NCBI GenBank assembly: GCA_965216025.1
Contig: CBDCEX010000016.1
Span: forward strand, 310,001-374,000
Length of the DNA stretch: 64,000 nucleotides
Source: JADFQT01 sp965216025
Lineage (GTDB): Bacteria; Chloroflexota; Dehalococcoidia; Lucifugimonadales; UBA3495
Reading direction: 5' to 3'
Of the stretch, positions 18,892 to 28,042 are shown in pieces. A model generated the notes under the pieces. It searched no databases. It was not told the origin of the DNA and saw nothing but the letters and a program-made list of their open reading frames with translations. How positions within the stretch are numbered: the first letter of the stretch is position 1; every line of letters begins with the position of its first letter. The position numbers were made by a program, and so were the translations under genes.

Positions 18892-20712
18892 CTAGAAACC
18901 CGGCTGAAAAGCCCTGCTGTGACGAGATGAGGCGGAGGTTAACCAGTGGACTGGGCCAGGTCTGAGACTAAGGGCGGCCCAGCTGGCAGCGACCAATATG
19001 AATTGGGCGGTAACGATGGGCGACCCGGTGGCGAACTCAGGGCAGGCTCCGGCGGCGGGCCGGTCCGGTCTATTCTCTGGTTTATTGGGGGAGGAGCCTG
19101 GACCCTGGGACATCATCCCCGTCTTGGTAGCCACCAGGGTCAGGTTGGCCACCGTGGCTGCCAGGAGTAGCTGATAAAGGGTCTTGGTCCGGCCAAAGTA
19201 GCGAGATTGGCGGACTCCCAGTTGAACCAGCCGAGCCAGGCGATGCTCGACCACCTGTCGCCGACTAGGGTATTCGGCAAAATCCTCACTCTGCTGGAAG
19301 GCCCGGGCTTGTTGCAGGAGCGCTTCCTGAGGGTGGAGAGTCACCGTACGGCCTTTGCCCTTGCTGCTGGCAATGCATTGGTCTCGCAGCGGGCATACGC
19401 CACAGACCGCCGGGTCGAATTGAAAACTCTGGGCCGGGTAGGTCTGACCCAACCGGTTGGTCCGGTTGCCCATGGTACGTAGCGTGTGGGTGACCTGCCC
19501 GGCCGGGCAGGTGCAGGCGCCAGCCGTCAGGTCGATCTGGAAGTCTTCCTTGGGGAAGTGGGCCTTGTTAGGACGACCCGGCACCTTGGCTATTAGCGTC
19601 CGATCGGCATCGGCAAAGGCCTGCCGCGTCCCGCCATCCCCATAGGCCGCATCCCCAATGGTCTCCTCCACAGCTATGCCCGTGTTCTCTTCACTCTGCT
19701 CCACCAGTTCCAGGACTCCGGTGTTGTCACCGGCATTGCCGGGCAGGATATCTACCGCGGTCACCAGTTGGGAATCGGTATCCACCACCACGGCAGCCTT
19801 ATGTCCGTCGAAGCGTTTGCTGCTGCTTTTGCGCCCATGGCGCATCTCCGGGTCGTGCGCCGAAGGGACCCGGTCCCGGCTTACGCCATCCTTCCGGGCC
19901 GGACCATCCTCCTGCCGTTCCACATCTTGCAAGAGGAGTTGCCCCAAGAGTTCCGCTGCTTCTCCAATAGCCTGGCGCTCAGGACTATCTGCGGGAAATC
20001 TACCTTGGGCCTGACGGGCCAGTTCCAATACCAGGTCAGCATCGGCTACTATCTTCTGCAGTAAGGCTTGCCGCTCCTTCTTGTTGTCCCAGTCAATCCC
20101 CGCCTCTCCCTTCACACTGGAGCCAAAGTAAAGCTCCAGGCCGTGTCTCAAGGCCCACTCCTCGGCCCGGGTCCCATCCAGTTGGGCCAGTGCCCGGACC
20201 ACCTGGACTATGCCGTCGGCCAGCAGGTTGTAGGTGTCCTTGACCGCTCCCCGGCCCAGAATGTAGGTGGTGTCCACCGCCACCTTCATCCGCCGTCCTT
20301 TCAGGCAGCCGGTCTGCCGGGCGAATTGGAGGCTGCGCTGAAAGACGGACCGCACCCGGTCGTGCAGGATCAGCTGGGCTCGAAACAGTTGCAGGGTGCT
20401 CTTGGCAAAGGGCCGGTCCTCCACCTCAATCCCCAACGCCACCTTCCACCGGATATCGAAGTCCGCCCTCTGCTTGGCTTCCAGGTCGCTCACTTTGTCG
20501 TAGGCCTGTAGCAACAGCGCGGTGGCCACCAGACTGGGCGGCACGCTATCCCGGCCATTGTCTGGGCAATACAGTTCGGCGAAGTCTTCGTCTCGAAATA
20601 GCTGACCCCGCAGGGAGGCCAGGAAGCCGTAGAAGGAGCCGCGGCCCACATAGTCCAGGTAGAGATGGTCCGCTTCCAGGAACCCCAGCTGTTTAGAGCG
20701 TTTTCCCAGCAT
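18892..20712 (-). CDS. IS1182-family transposase (intact)
   Basis: The 606-aa DDE transposase has an N-terminal DUF772-type region (GSFYGFLASLRGQLFRDEDF, VPPSLVATALLLQAYDKVSD), a catalytic core with RRMKVAVDTTYILGRGAVKD and KRFDGHKAAVVVDTDSQLVT, and a Cys-rich insert CTCPAG...CGVCPLRDQC. The C-terminal RQVVEHRLARLVQLGVRQSRYFG is characteristic of this family. Its last codons run through the left terminal repeat into the CTAG target. It is the only IS1182 gene in the window and a candidate helper for the CTAG MITEs. Confidence 0.9.
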   Translation of the reverse strand: MLGKRSKQLGFLEADHLYLDYVGRGSFYGFLASLRGQLFRDEDFAELYCPDNGRDSVPPSLVATALLLQAYDKVSDLEAKQRADFDIRWKVALGIEVEDRPFAKSTLQLFRAQLILHDRVRSVFQRSLQFARQTGCLKGRRMKVAVDTTYILGRGAVKDTYNLLADGIVQVVRALAQLDGTRAEEWALRHGLELYFGSSVKGEAGIDWDNKKERQALLQKIVADADLVLELARQAQGRFPADSPERQAIGEAAELLGQLLLQDVERQEDGPARKDGVSRDRVPSAHDPEMRHGRKSSSKRFDGHKAAVVVDTDSQLVTAVDILPGNAGDNTGVLELVEQSEENTGIAVEETIGDAAYGDGGTRQAFADADRTLIAKVPGRPNKAHFPKEDFQIDLTAGACTCPAGQVTHTLRTMGNRTNRLGQTYPAQSFQFDPAVCGVCPLRDQCIASSKGKGRTVTLHPQEALLQQARAFQQSEDFAEYPSRRQVVEHRLARLVQLGVRQSRYFGRTKTLYQLLLAATVANLTLVATKTGMMSQGPGSSPNKPENRPDRPAAGACPEFATGSPIVTAQFILVAASWAALSLRPGPVHWLTSASSRHSRAFQPGF

Positions 20713-20792
20713 CCCCTGCCTCCCCCACCCATTAAATTCTCCTGCCCATTATATCGGACTAGCCTGGATCAGGGTGCTTTTCGGCCGATCCT
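18896..20792 (-). mobile_element. IS1182-family element (about 1.9 kb)
   Basis: The imperfect inverted ends AAACCCGGCTGAAAAGC and AGGATCGGCCGAAAAGC lie next to CTAG at 18892-18895. On the far side the CTAG is now at 23316-23319, because a second insertion entered one base into that target copy. The palindromic 4-bp target fits the IS1182 family. Confidence 0.85.
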
Positions 20793-20793
20793 C

Positions 20794-22024
20794 TAGGGCA
20801 ATCGCGTCTTATTATCTTTCTTAAATTTGTTTAAAATAGTAATCATCATGACGAAACTAGGGAGGGGTAGTGATGGTTCAGGCAACAGGCGCACCCATCG
20901 CCCAATACTTCGCGGCGTTGGACGACCCGAGGATTGATCGTACCAAGCGGCACAAACTTTTGGATATCGTCACCATTGCCCTTTGTGCCACCATCTGCGG
21001 CGCTGATTCTTGGGTGGATATCGAGCTCTTCGGCAACTGTAAAGAGGAGTGGTTCAAGTCCTTTCTGGAGTTGCCCAACGGTATCCCTTCCCATGATACC
21101 TTCGGCGACGTCTTCGCCCGCCTGGACCCAGAGCAGTTTCAACGCTGTTTCATGGAGTGGGTCCAAGCCGTAGCCCAAGTCACCCAAGGCGAAGTGGTGG
21201 CCATCGACGGCAAGACGGTACGGCGCTCCCACGACCGTACCCTGGGCAAAAAGGCCATTCACATGGTCAACGTGTGGGCCTCGTCCCATGGCTTGGCGCT
21301 GGGCCAGACCAAGGTGGACGAGAAGTCCAATGAAATCACCGCCATCCCCAAGTTGCTACAGCTGCTGGAGCTCGCCGGTTGCATCATCACCATCGACGCC
21401 ATGGGCTGCCAGAGGGAGATAGCCCGGGAGATCATTGAGGCTCAGGCCGACTATCTGCTGGCGCTGAAGGAGAATCAAGGCCGGCTGTACGATGACGTTC
21501 GCGACCTTTTCGAGGGCGCCGAGGAATACGACTTCGAGGGCGTCCCCTATGACTTCGCCCGCACGCTGAACAAGGGCCACGGCCGCCTGGAAACCCGTCA
21601 ATGCTGGGTCATCACGGACCCGGACTGCCTGGACTATCTGCAAAACCGGCAGCAGTGGGCCAACCTCAACGCCGTGGTTAAGGTCACGGCTCAGCGGGAG
21701 ACGGCAACCGGGACCACGGTCCACTCTCGCTACTATATCAGCAGTCTGGCCAGGCCTGCCCAGACTTTGTTGGAGGTCACCCGCCGACACTGGGGCATAG
21801 AAAACAGCTTGCACTGGTCTTTGGATGTTACCTTTCGAGAAGATCACAGCCGGGTACGTAAGGATAGTGGGCCTCAAAACCTGGCAGTCCTGCGCCAGAT
21901 AGCCCTCAATTTGCTGAAGCAGGAGACCAGCCTTAAACGGGGACTTCAAGGTAAACGGCTGAAAGCCGGCTGGGTTGAGGATTACCTACTCAAGGTGCTC
22001 CTTGGTTAAGACGCGATTGCCCTG
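20794..22024 (+). mobile_element. ISAs1-family element type B, copy 2 (1231 bp)
   Basis: It has the same length and ends as copy 1, except that the first base is T instead of C (TAGGGCAATCG). It forms the left half of the composite. Confidence 0.9.
20870..22009 (+). CDS. ISAs1-family transposase B, copy 2 (intact)
   Basis: The 379-aa protein differs from copy 1 at only a few residues (for example Q for E at residue 13 and I for V in QREIAREI). The DDE residues in VVAIDGKTVRRS, IITIDAMGCQ and RHWGIENSLHW are all kept. It could mobilise both type B copies, and possibly the composite. Confidence 0.93.
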   Translation: MMVQATGAPIAQYFAALDDPRIDRTKRHKLLDIVTIALCATICGADSWVDIELFGNCKEEWFKSFLELPNGIPSHDTFGDVFARLDPEQFQRCFMEWVQAVAQVTQGEVVAIDGKTVRRSHDRTLGKKAIHMVNVWASSHGLALGQTKVDEKSNEITAIPKLLQLLELAGCIITIDAMGCQREIAREIIEAQADYLLALKENQGRLYDDVRDLFEGAEEYDFEGVPYDFARTLNKGHGRLETRQCWVITDPDCLDYLQNRQQWANLNAVVKVTAQRETATGTTVHSRYYISSLARPAQTLLEVTRRHWGIENSLHWSLDVTFREDHSRVRKDSGPQNLAVLRQIALNLLKQETSLKRGLQGKRLKAGWVEDYLLKVLLG

Positions 22025-22034
22025 GTCTTACTGT

Positions 22035-23307
22035 CAGTGCCTTTTCATTTTCTCAAAATAGTATAAAGTTATTACCAGTTTAAGCGGGAGGGGAGGATGA
22101 TGACTTTGAGAGAAACGCTGGATTTGGTGCCTGACTTCCGGAGTAGCCAAGGGCGACGCCACTCTTTGGGGGCGATCCTGGCCTTGGCCACCTGTGCCAT
22201 GCTGTGCGGCGCCCGCAGCTTATACGCCATAGCTCAATGGGGGCGGGACCAAGGGGGTGCTACGGCGCAGCTTTTGGGGTTCAGCCAGGAGAAGACACCC
22301 TGCGTGGCCACCCTCCACCGGGTGTTCAAGGGCCTGGACGTGGCGGCCTTTGAGGCAGAAGTCGGCAACTGGCTGGCAAATAGCGGGGTAGAGGCGGATG
22401 ACCCCCTGTCCCTGGACGGGAAAACCTTGCGAGGGGTCCACGGCCAAGAGATACCCGGGGTCCATCTGGTGTCGGCCTACGCTAGCCGCGCTGGGGCAGT
22501 GCTGGCGCAGGTAGCTGCGCCGGGCAAAGGGGAAGAATTGGCGGCGGTCAAAGAAGTATTGGGCCAGGTACCCCTGAAGGGTCGGGTAGTAGTGGCTGAT
22601 GCCTTACTGACCCAACGGAAAGTCTGTGAGCAGATTGTGGCAGGCGGCGGAGAGTATCTGCTGCCAGTTAAAGAGAATCAGCCCACCTTGCGCCGAGACC
22701 TGGAGGTGGCTTTTTCCCCTGCTAGGAACTGAGAGGGCTGGTGGCCCAACCGTACCTCCCTGGCTGGCAGCGGAGTGGCGAGCACGCGGGGCCAAGCTGA
22801 CGGTCTGGGCCGATGCTCCAGTAAAGCGGCGTCATGGGCGGCTGGAGCGGCGAGAGTTGTGGGCCTTGGCCGACCCAGAGCTAAATGGCTACGTGGGCAG
22901 CGCTGGGACGGTCGGGGAAGCGTGGCCGCATCTGCAACAGGTGTGTCGGCTAGAGCGCCAGCGGGTCGTGAAGGGCAAGAAACAGGTGGCTGTGAGCTAT
23001 GCAATTAGCAGTCTCCCAGCCACTGATGCCGATGCCAGGCGATTGTTGAGCCTTTCCCGTGGGCACTGGGGCATCGAGAACCGCCTCCACTGGGTACGGG
23101 ATGTGACCTTCGACGAGGACCGCTCTCAGGTGCGCACTGGGGCCGCCCCTCAGGTGCTGGCGGGCCTGCGAAACCTGGTCATCAGCTTGGTACGCCGGGC
23201 TGGGCATTCCAACGTAGCCGCTGCCCTACGCCGCCACAATGCCCATCTCAGCGAAGCTTTCGACATGATGGGCTTTACCTACCAGGCAGGAGAATGAAAA
23301 GACCCTG
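22035..23307 (+). mobile_element. ISAs1-family element type A, copy 3 (1273 bp)
   Basis: The left end reads CAGTGCCTTTTC (one change from the other copies) and the right end matches copy 2. It forms the right half of the composite and has no target duplication of its own. Confidence 0.9.
22097..23297 (+). CDS. ISAs1-family transposase A, copy 3, in two overlapping frames
   Basis: It shows the same two-frame structure as the copies at 5533 and 15551, with the frame change at the same T5C4 run (near 22712-22724). The encoded segments are otherwise essentially identical to the other two copies. Confidence 0.85.
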
Positions 23308-23593
23308 CCGATCCTCTAGGGGATGAGTCGGCGATGGTATGGTGGATTTGGAAGAACGCCCAAGTAACCATTACGCCGCCGGCACGCCCTCCAGAGACGG
23401 ATGCCTGGATTGCCATACTTCAGGATTGGGACGACTCCATAAATGCTGGGTTTTCTAGAGCGACCCAGCAAGCACGCAACAGTACCAGTGTCCCGATATT
23501 CGACCAGGCAGGTAACGAAACTGCTATGCCCGCCGAAGCCCAGCTAGCGCATCAGCAGCAGATTATCTCTAAGGTTCTTGGGGTGCTTCAGTA

Positions 23594-24157
23594 ATGGCGC
23601 AGTACGCCCTTCCAGAAGCTAACAGTGGGACTACAGATTGGTCTGGTTTTAACCACAATGGTGATGGAGATTGGTACGACGAGCTAGATGAGGGATTCGG
23701 TGCTGGGAGAGGTTCTGGTAGTGGCCCCGATGCTCTATCAACCTCGTGGGATTCTGGTACTAATCCGACTGCTAAAGGTATTCGGACTGATCTTGCCGCA
23801 GTAACAGACCCTGCAACGAATACTGGTCATATTTATCGCACCCAAAGTCAAAAAGGTGGAGGAGCTGGTGGGCAGCAAATAGACATAAACATCCGGCTGT
23901 TTCAGGGAGCAACGGAAAAAGCAAGTGCGACGTTTACTGACATTGGGACGGTGATGACAATCAGGACCGATACGTTGTCGGCGGCTGAAGCTGATTCTAT
24001 TACTGATTACTCAAATCTCGAAATCGACACAGAAGCCAATAAGGTAGGCGGGGGAGGACCTCGGCGTGGTATGGAATCCGCCCACGAATTTGAGTGCCCG
24101 GATCCACCTGCAGGCGGCGGCGGGTTCGCCCACAGCCAGGGGGTAATTGTGGGGTAG
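23594..24157 (+). CDS. phage structural protein, unknown family
   Basis: The 187-aa product begins MAQYALPEANSGTTDWSGFN and has a central DINIRLFQGATEKASATFTD strand region, typical of small beta-sandwich virion proteins. Its ATG overlaps the stop of the split 161-aa gene (TAATG), so the two were translationally coupled before the IS insertions. A Gly/Pro-rich tail follows. I cannot name the function; fibre or neck protein is a guess from position. Confidence 0.6.
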   Translation: MAQYALPEANSGTTDWSGFNHNGDGDWYDELDEGFGAGRGSGSGPDALSTSWDSGTNPTAKGIRTDLAAVTDPATNTGHIYRTQSQKGGGAGGQQIDINIRLFQGATEKASATFTDIGTVMTIRTDTLSAAEADSITDYSNLEIDTEANKVGGGGPRRGMESAHEFECPDPPAGGGGFAHSQGVIVG

Positions 24158-24219
24158 CCAACAGTATGGACAAACCGTGCAGCGCCCAGCCATAGGAGAT
24201 TTTACACCTGGAGCCGGAT

Positions 24220-25053
24220 ATGACCAGTGCCTATGCTGACCTCGATACCCTGAAATCCCCCGCAGTTTTAAACCTGACCGGGAGCACCTTCGACTCTCGC
24301 CTGCTGGCGCTGTTGGAAGATGTATCCCGCTGGATCGACGCTCATTGCAACCGGCATTTTTACGTCTTGACCGCATTGCGCCGGTTCGACGGCACCGGAG
24401 GAACCCAGCTGCGAATACCCGACCTGGTCAACCTGACCACGTTGTCCAGCGACGAAGATCAGGACCGCGTGTTCGAGACCACCTGGTCCAGCAGCGACTA
24501 CTTGCTCTATCCGCTGAATGCCGAACCCCAACAACCTTGGGTGCGGCCCTACAGCCGCCTCTTGGTGGATGTAGCGGCGGGATCTCGCGCCTCCTTCCCC
24601 TCCGGTCCGTCGACTGTGGAGATCACCGGGAGATGGGGATTTCGGGAAGAGACTCGGGACAGCGGCGCGAACATCAATGAAGGGGCCACATTTAGCGCAT
24701 CCGATACCCTGCTCACCGTTACCGATGGGACCCGCTTCGCTCCCGGACTAACAGTGCTGATAGACACCGAACAGCTATACATCACTGCAATTTCCGGAAA
24801 TGTTTTAACCGTATCTCGGGGAGTCAATGGAACCGCCGCCGCGACCCACGCCGATGGATCCGACATCCCCATCTTTCGCTACCCGGGACCAGTGGTGGAG
24901 GCATGTCTCCTTCGCACCTCACGCCTGTGGCGGAGCCGGGATCCCGGGGAGGCCGGGGGAAACACCGGTAGGACCGACCTGCCCGGCGTAGATCCCGACG
25001 TCCAGCGGTTACTCTCCTCTTATCGACGAGCACCGTTGGGCCTGGGCGTATAA
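24220..25053 (+). CDS. phage head-tail connector protein with inserted beta domain
   Basis: The N-terminus MTSAYADLDTLKSPAVLNLT, followed by LLALLEDVSRWIDAHCNRHF, is typical of gp6-like head-tail connectors that bind below the portal. The C-terminal helix PGPVVEACLLRTSRLWRSRDPG also fits. Between them is an extra beta module (LTVTDGTRFAPGLTVLIDTEQL...VSRGVNGTAAATHADGSD) common in phage structural proteins, bringing the total to 277 aa. ACCTGGAGCCGGAT precedes the ATG. Confidence 0.7.
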   Translation: MTSAYADLDTLKSPAVLNLTGSTFDSRLLALLEDVSRWIDAHCNRHFYVLTALRRFDGTGGTQLRIPDLVNLTTLSSDEDQDRVFETTWSSSDYLLYPLNAEPQQPWVRPYSRLLVDVAAGSRASFPSGPSTVEITGRWGFREETRDSGANINEGATFSASDTLLTVTDGTRFAPGLTVLIDTEQLYITAISGNVLTVSRGVNGTAAATHADGSDIPIFRYPGPVVEACLLRTSRLWRSRDPGEAGGNTGRTDLPGVDPDVQRLLSSYRRAPLGLGV

Positions 25054-25112
25054 GAACCAAACCGGGAGTTTCCAGCCACCGGGAGTTTCCAGTCATCGGA
25101 AGGATTTAGTTT

Positions 25113-25523
25113 ATGTCGATAATCGCGGCCCGGGACGGGCTGGCTACCCAACTGAACACCATAGCAGGACTAAGAGTATACGAACTTCCTCCAGAGGCGG
25201 CACCGGAACTACCGGCGGCGATTATTCTGCAGGGAGAGCCTTTTGCCAGCTATGGTCACAACATAGGAGCGCCCGATGTCAAGCTGCTTTTCGAGGCGTT
25301 GGTGCTGGTTCGCTCGGGAGATCGGGAGCAAGCCTGGTCGGAGCTGGAGCCTTTTTTGGAATCCACCGGCGCCTCTTCGGTCAAAGCAGCGGTGGACGGC
25401 GCCCTGGGTGGAACCGCCGACTGGGCGCGAGTTACCCGGGTTATCAAAGCCGGGCCGGTGATTCACAACCGAGCCAGCTACTGGGGCGCCACCTTTCAGA
25501 TAGAAGTCTACCAGAGCGGATAA
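25113..25523 (+). CDS. phage tail completion/terminator-like protein
   Basis: The 136-aa product starts IIAARDGLATQLNTIAGLRV and contains LFEALVLVRSGDREQAWSEL. This matches the alpha/beta layout of small phage tail-terminator or minor tail proteins that follow the connector gene. Position between connector and tail tube supports it. No family motif is decisive. Confidence 0.55.
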   Translation: MSIIAARDGLATQLNTIAGLRVYELPPEAAPELPAAIILQGEPFASYGHNIGAPDVKLLFEALVLVRSGDREQAWSELEPFLESTGASSVKAAVDGALGGTADWARVTRVIKAGPVIHNRASYWGATFQIEVYQSG

Positions 25524-25636
25524 CCACCATTGGCGCAGGGAGCAGCCGCGCATTGGTCCTGCTACTACCTGGTTCCCGTTTATTACCCGTTTGATATCCG
25601 CCAAGCAGGGACCAACCCTAGGGCAGGAGGAGGGCA

Positions 25637-26065
25637 TTGGCCAAATATCCGGCTGACGGCAGCAGCTATATCGAAGTTGATGACTCTGGGGGAATCTCCC
25701 GAAATCTTTCACCCTACGTGGATGAAATCGAGCTTCTCGGGCAGAAGGTGGCGTTCCTGGACGTGACAGGCCTTAGCGATACTGCCCAACGGGTCATCGC
25801 CGGCATCCAACTAAGCCAGGATTTCATTCTGCGGGGAGCCTTTGACGACCAGACCATCACCGGACCGGACGCGGTGCTCACCGGAATCGTGGGCCAAATA
25901 GGAACCGTCAGCCTGGGCCCGGCGGGCAATAGCCCCGGCCAGCGCCAGATCAGCGGCGAGTTTCTCTGCCTGAGCTACCAGGTAATCAGTCGAGTCAACC
26001 ATCTGGTGAAATTCGCGGCCCATTTCAAGCAGGACGACAACATATCCTTGGGCAGCTGGCCTTAG
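25637..26065 (+). CDS. phage major tail (tube)-like protein
   Basis: The 142-aa product starts at TTG after GCAGGAGGAGGGCA. AKYPADGSSYIEVDDSGG, then ISRNLSPYVDEIELLGQKV, resembles tail-tube-type proteins of siphophages with genes in this order. Its stop codon lies one base before the second MITE family 1 copy. The tail assembly chaperones and tape measure gene that should follow are missing. Confidence 0.55.
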   Translation: MAKYPADGSSYIEVDDSGGISRNLSPYVDEIELLGQKVAFLDVTGLSDTAQRVIAGIQLSQDFILRGAFDDQTITGPDAVLTGIVGQIGTVSLGPAGNSPGQRQISGEFLCLSYQVISRVNHLVKFAAHFKQDDNISLGSWP

Positions 26066-26077
26066 AGAATGTTTAAA

Positions 26078-27754
26078 CCGGGATTCCCCAGATCAAACCA
26101 CCTTTCCTGGATATAGCTCCCGCGGGGATACCGCCAAATATAATCCCGCATTCCAAGGGCGTCAAATGCGGTCTGATGCGGCCTGATTCACTCAAAGTCC
26201 CCGCTTTCATTGGGCAACCACTGTACTGCCAAGCGTAAAAGCCCCAAACCGCTTGTCTACGCCCAAGTCTCGCCCTTGGGAAGCTCTTTTGCCCTGTGCG
26301 ACCCCCTAACCGTAACCAATCCTGACGCTCCTAAAGTGGACTAGCCAGGAGCCAGCCTAAGCCGACCAATTCGTTCCAGTATCCCGCCCAGCATTTCCCG
26401 GCTCACCAGCACCTCAGCAAGCTGAAACACCAGCCTTCCGGCATGGCGCACCAACCGTCCTCCAGTCTTGATCATCCTGGTCTGCAGACTGGTCAACGAC
26501 CAGTGCTTCATTGCCTCCGGTAAGGCTAGCCTTCTCATGGAGTTGCCCAGGTTGTAAGCCAGTACGAACAACTCCAGCCTGACCTGATTGGCCACGAACT
26601 TGTGGCAGGACAACCTCGTCCAGTTCAGGGCGTACTTGCCTTCTTTTATCCATTGCTCCGCGGTCCCTCGGCCATTGTAAAAGCGGACTATCCCGATGTT
26701 TGGATAGCTCAGATTGGTGACGATGAAGCCCACTCTGGGAAACAGTTCTCCCTGGTGCCACTCCACCTTAGAGACCACTCTCCGAGCAACGTTCCAGCTC
26801 TGGGCCTGGTAGACGAAGTCATGATAGGAGACGATAGGCTTCGGGGAAAGCCACTCCGTAGGCCGTATTAGCCGGGGCGCTATCTCCCGCTGCAGCACCT
26901 GGTTGGACCGCAGCCTGATGGCGTAGCCGATGTTTCTTGCTTCCAGATAATCGTATATCTCCAGCTTGGCGAAGGCGGCGTCAGCACGAAACAGCAGCCT
27001 GACCGTAGCTTAGCTGCTTCACAATCCCCGAACTGGTTGAACAGAAAGAGAGGGTGATAGCAGACGCATTCAAAGTGGCCGTTATAGGCTGCTCCCTCCT
27101 GCTGGCCGTGCACTGGACTCTCGGAACTGTCCATATCCAGGATTACTCGCCGGTGTAGGGTATGGGCCATAGCTCGTTCCACCCACTGGGTATTTATTCG
27201 TGCCAGCCCCTTCAGGTTGTCCTCTTGGGTCAGGAACTCCGTTTCGAACCGGCCCATCTCACTGGTGCTGGCTCCTTTCCGCTCCGAGCCTTGCCATCCC
27301 ACGATCACTCGCATGGCTGGGTCTTGGGAAAGGCGCACTGCGTCATTGGTGTCGTCGTAGCCGGCCAAGCGGCTATAGATCGACTGTCTTAGCAGCGGAA
27401 CCAGGTGGTGGAGGATATTGCGTCCGGTACGGCTTTCCTGGAGGTAGTCCTCAGCGATTTCGGTAAGGCCCAAGGCATCATCAAACTCTCGAAAGGCAAG
27501 AAGACCAGCGTCGGAGGTGATGGTTGAGCCGTGAAATTCCAGGCGGACTTTGGGGTTGAATTGGAGCCGGAGAGAGACATTTTCGCCATCACCCATCAGG
27601 TGCCTCCATGATGCTTACGGCATCTTACTGCAAAGCGGACATACCATGGAGTTATTATAGCTAGAACAACGCCAAATGACCTATAATTAGACAATGGTTG
27701 AAAGAACATCGACGAATTACTGAGACAACTTTTTAGCCATATGGGAAATGTGGG
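26078..27754 (-). mobile_element. IS1380-family element, copy 2 (1677 bp, defective)
   Basis: The termini are the same as in copy 1, and the 5-bp duplication TTAAA flanks it (26073-26077, 27755-27759). It is 86 bp shorter than copy 1: 76 bp are lost between two CGGTCAGGC repeats, one 11-bp unit is missing, and one base is gained. Confidence 0.92.
26341..27596 (-). pseudogene. IS1380-family transposase, frameshifted by internal deletion
   Basis: The first 206 or so codons match the intact copy at 3667. Reading then leaves frame at the deletion near 26995-27005 and the correct C-terminal part resumes in another frame (LQREIAPRLIRPTEWLSPKP onward to 26341). The deleted 76 bp lie between two CGGTCAGGC repeats present in copy 1 at 4258-4266 and 4334-4342. 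The catalytic region around the second Asp is affected, so the product is inactive, although the ends remain usable in trans. Confidence 0.9.
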
Positions 27755-28042
27755 TTAAAAGGCCTGGCTAATAGTCCAGGCTAGAATCAAAGAATTCGTA
27801 TCCTGGTATGACCTGGTAAAAGCCCCTTCTCCCTTGATGGGAGAAGGTTGGGATGAGGGTGATACCCCTCACCTCAATCCTCTCCCCTTGTGGGAGAGGA
27901 TGCCGAAGCCCAAAACAGGATGACGCCCTGAGCTTAGAAATCAGGGAACTTTTTAAACACCCTTTCGGCTCAGCGGCGTTTCACCGGACTAGATTTCCCA
28001 AGGGGGAGACCCCAAAAACCAGAATCCCGTTACAGGAGAGGC

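Larger units (their letters stand above)
20794..23307 (+). mobile_element. composite of ISAs1-B plus ISAs1-A sharing one target duplication
   Basis: Two different ISAs1-family elements lie in the same orientation, separated by 10 bp (GTCTTACTGT, 22025-22034). No target duplication flanks either element alone. CCGATCCTC occurs directly before the B left end (20785-20793) and directly after the A right end (23308-23316). The simplest reading is that the pair moved as one unit, using the outer ends of each element. Confidence 0.7.
18685..23594 (+). pseudogene. 161-aa phage protein gene split by 4.4 kb of nested IS elements
   Basis: The first part, 18685-18895 (MPSYNLAQPEEQVVVTWLFE...GRKYDPL), and the second, 23320-23594 (GDESAMVWWIWKNAQVTITP...QIISKVLGVLQ), join exactly in frame across a single CTAG once everything between the two CTAG copies is removed. 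The joint product is 161 aa. The reconstruction is strong because length, frame and target duplication agree. The family is unknown; the position between fibre and another structural gene suggests a virion or fibre-assembly protein. The stop overlaps the next start (TAATG). Confidence 0.85.
26066..27963. repeat. MITE family 1, copy B, split by IS1380 copy 2
   Basis: Joining 26066-26077 to 27760-27963 gives an element of about 215 bp, with ends AGAATGTTTAAAAGG and, on the other strand, AGGGTGTTTAAAAAG. Its palindromic core (CCCCTTCTCCC...GGGAGAAGG) matches copy A. The IS1380 element entered its left terminal repeat. It lies between the tail-tube gene and the minor tail gene, exactly where several phage genes are missing. 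Confidence 0.7.
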
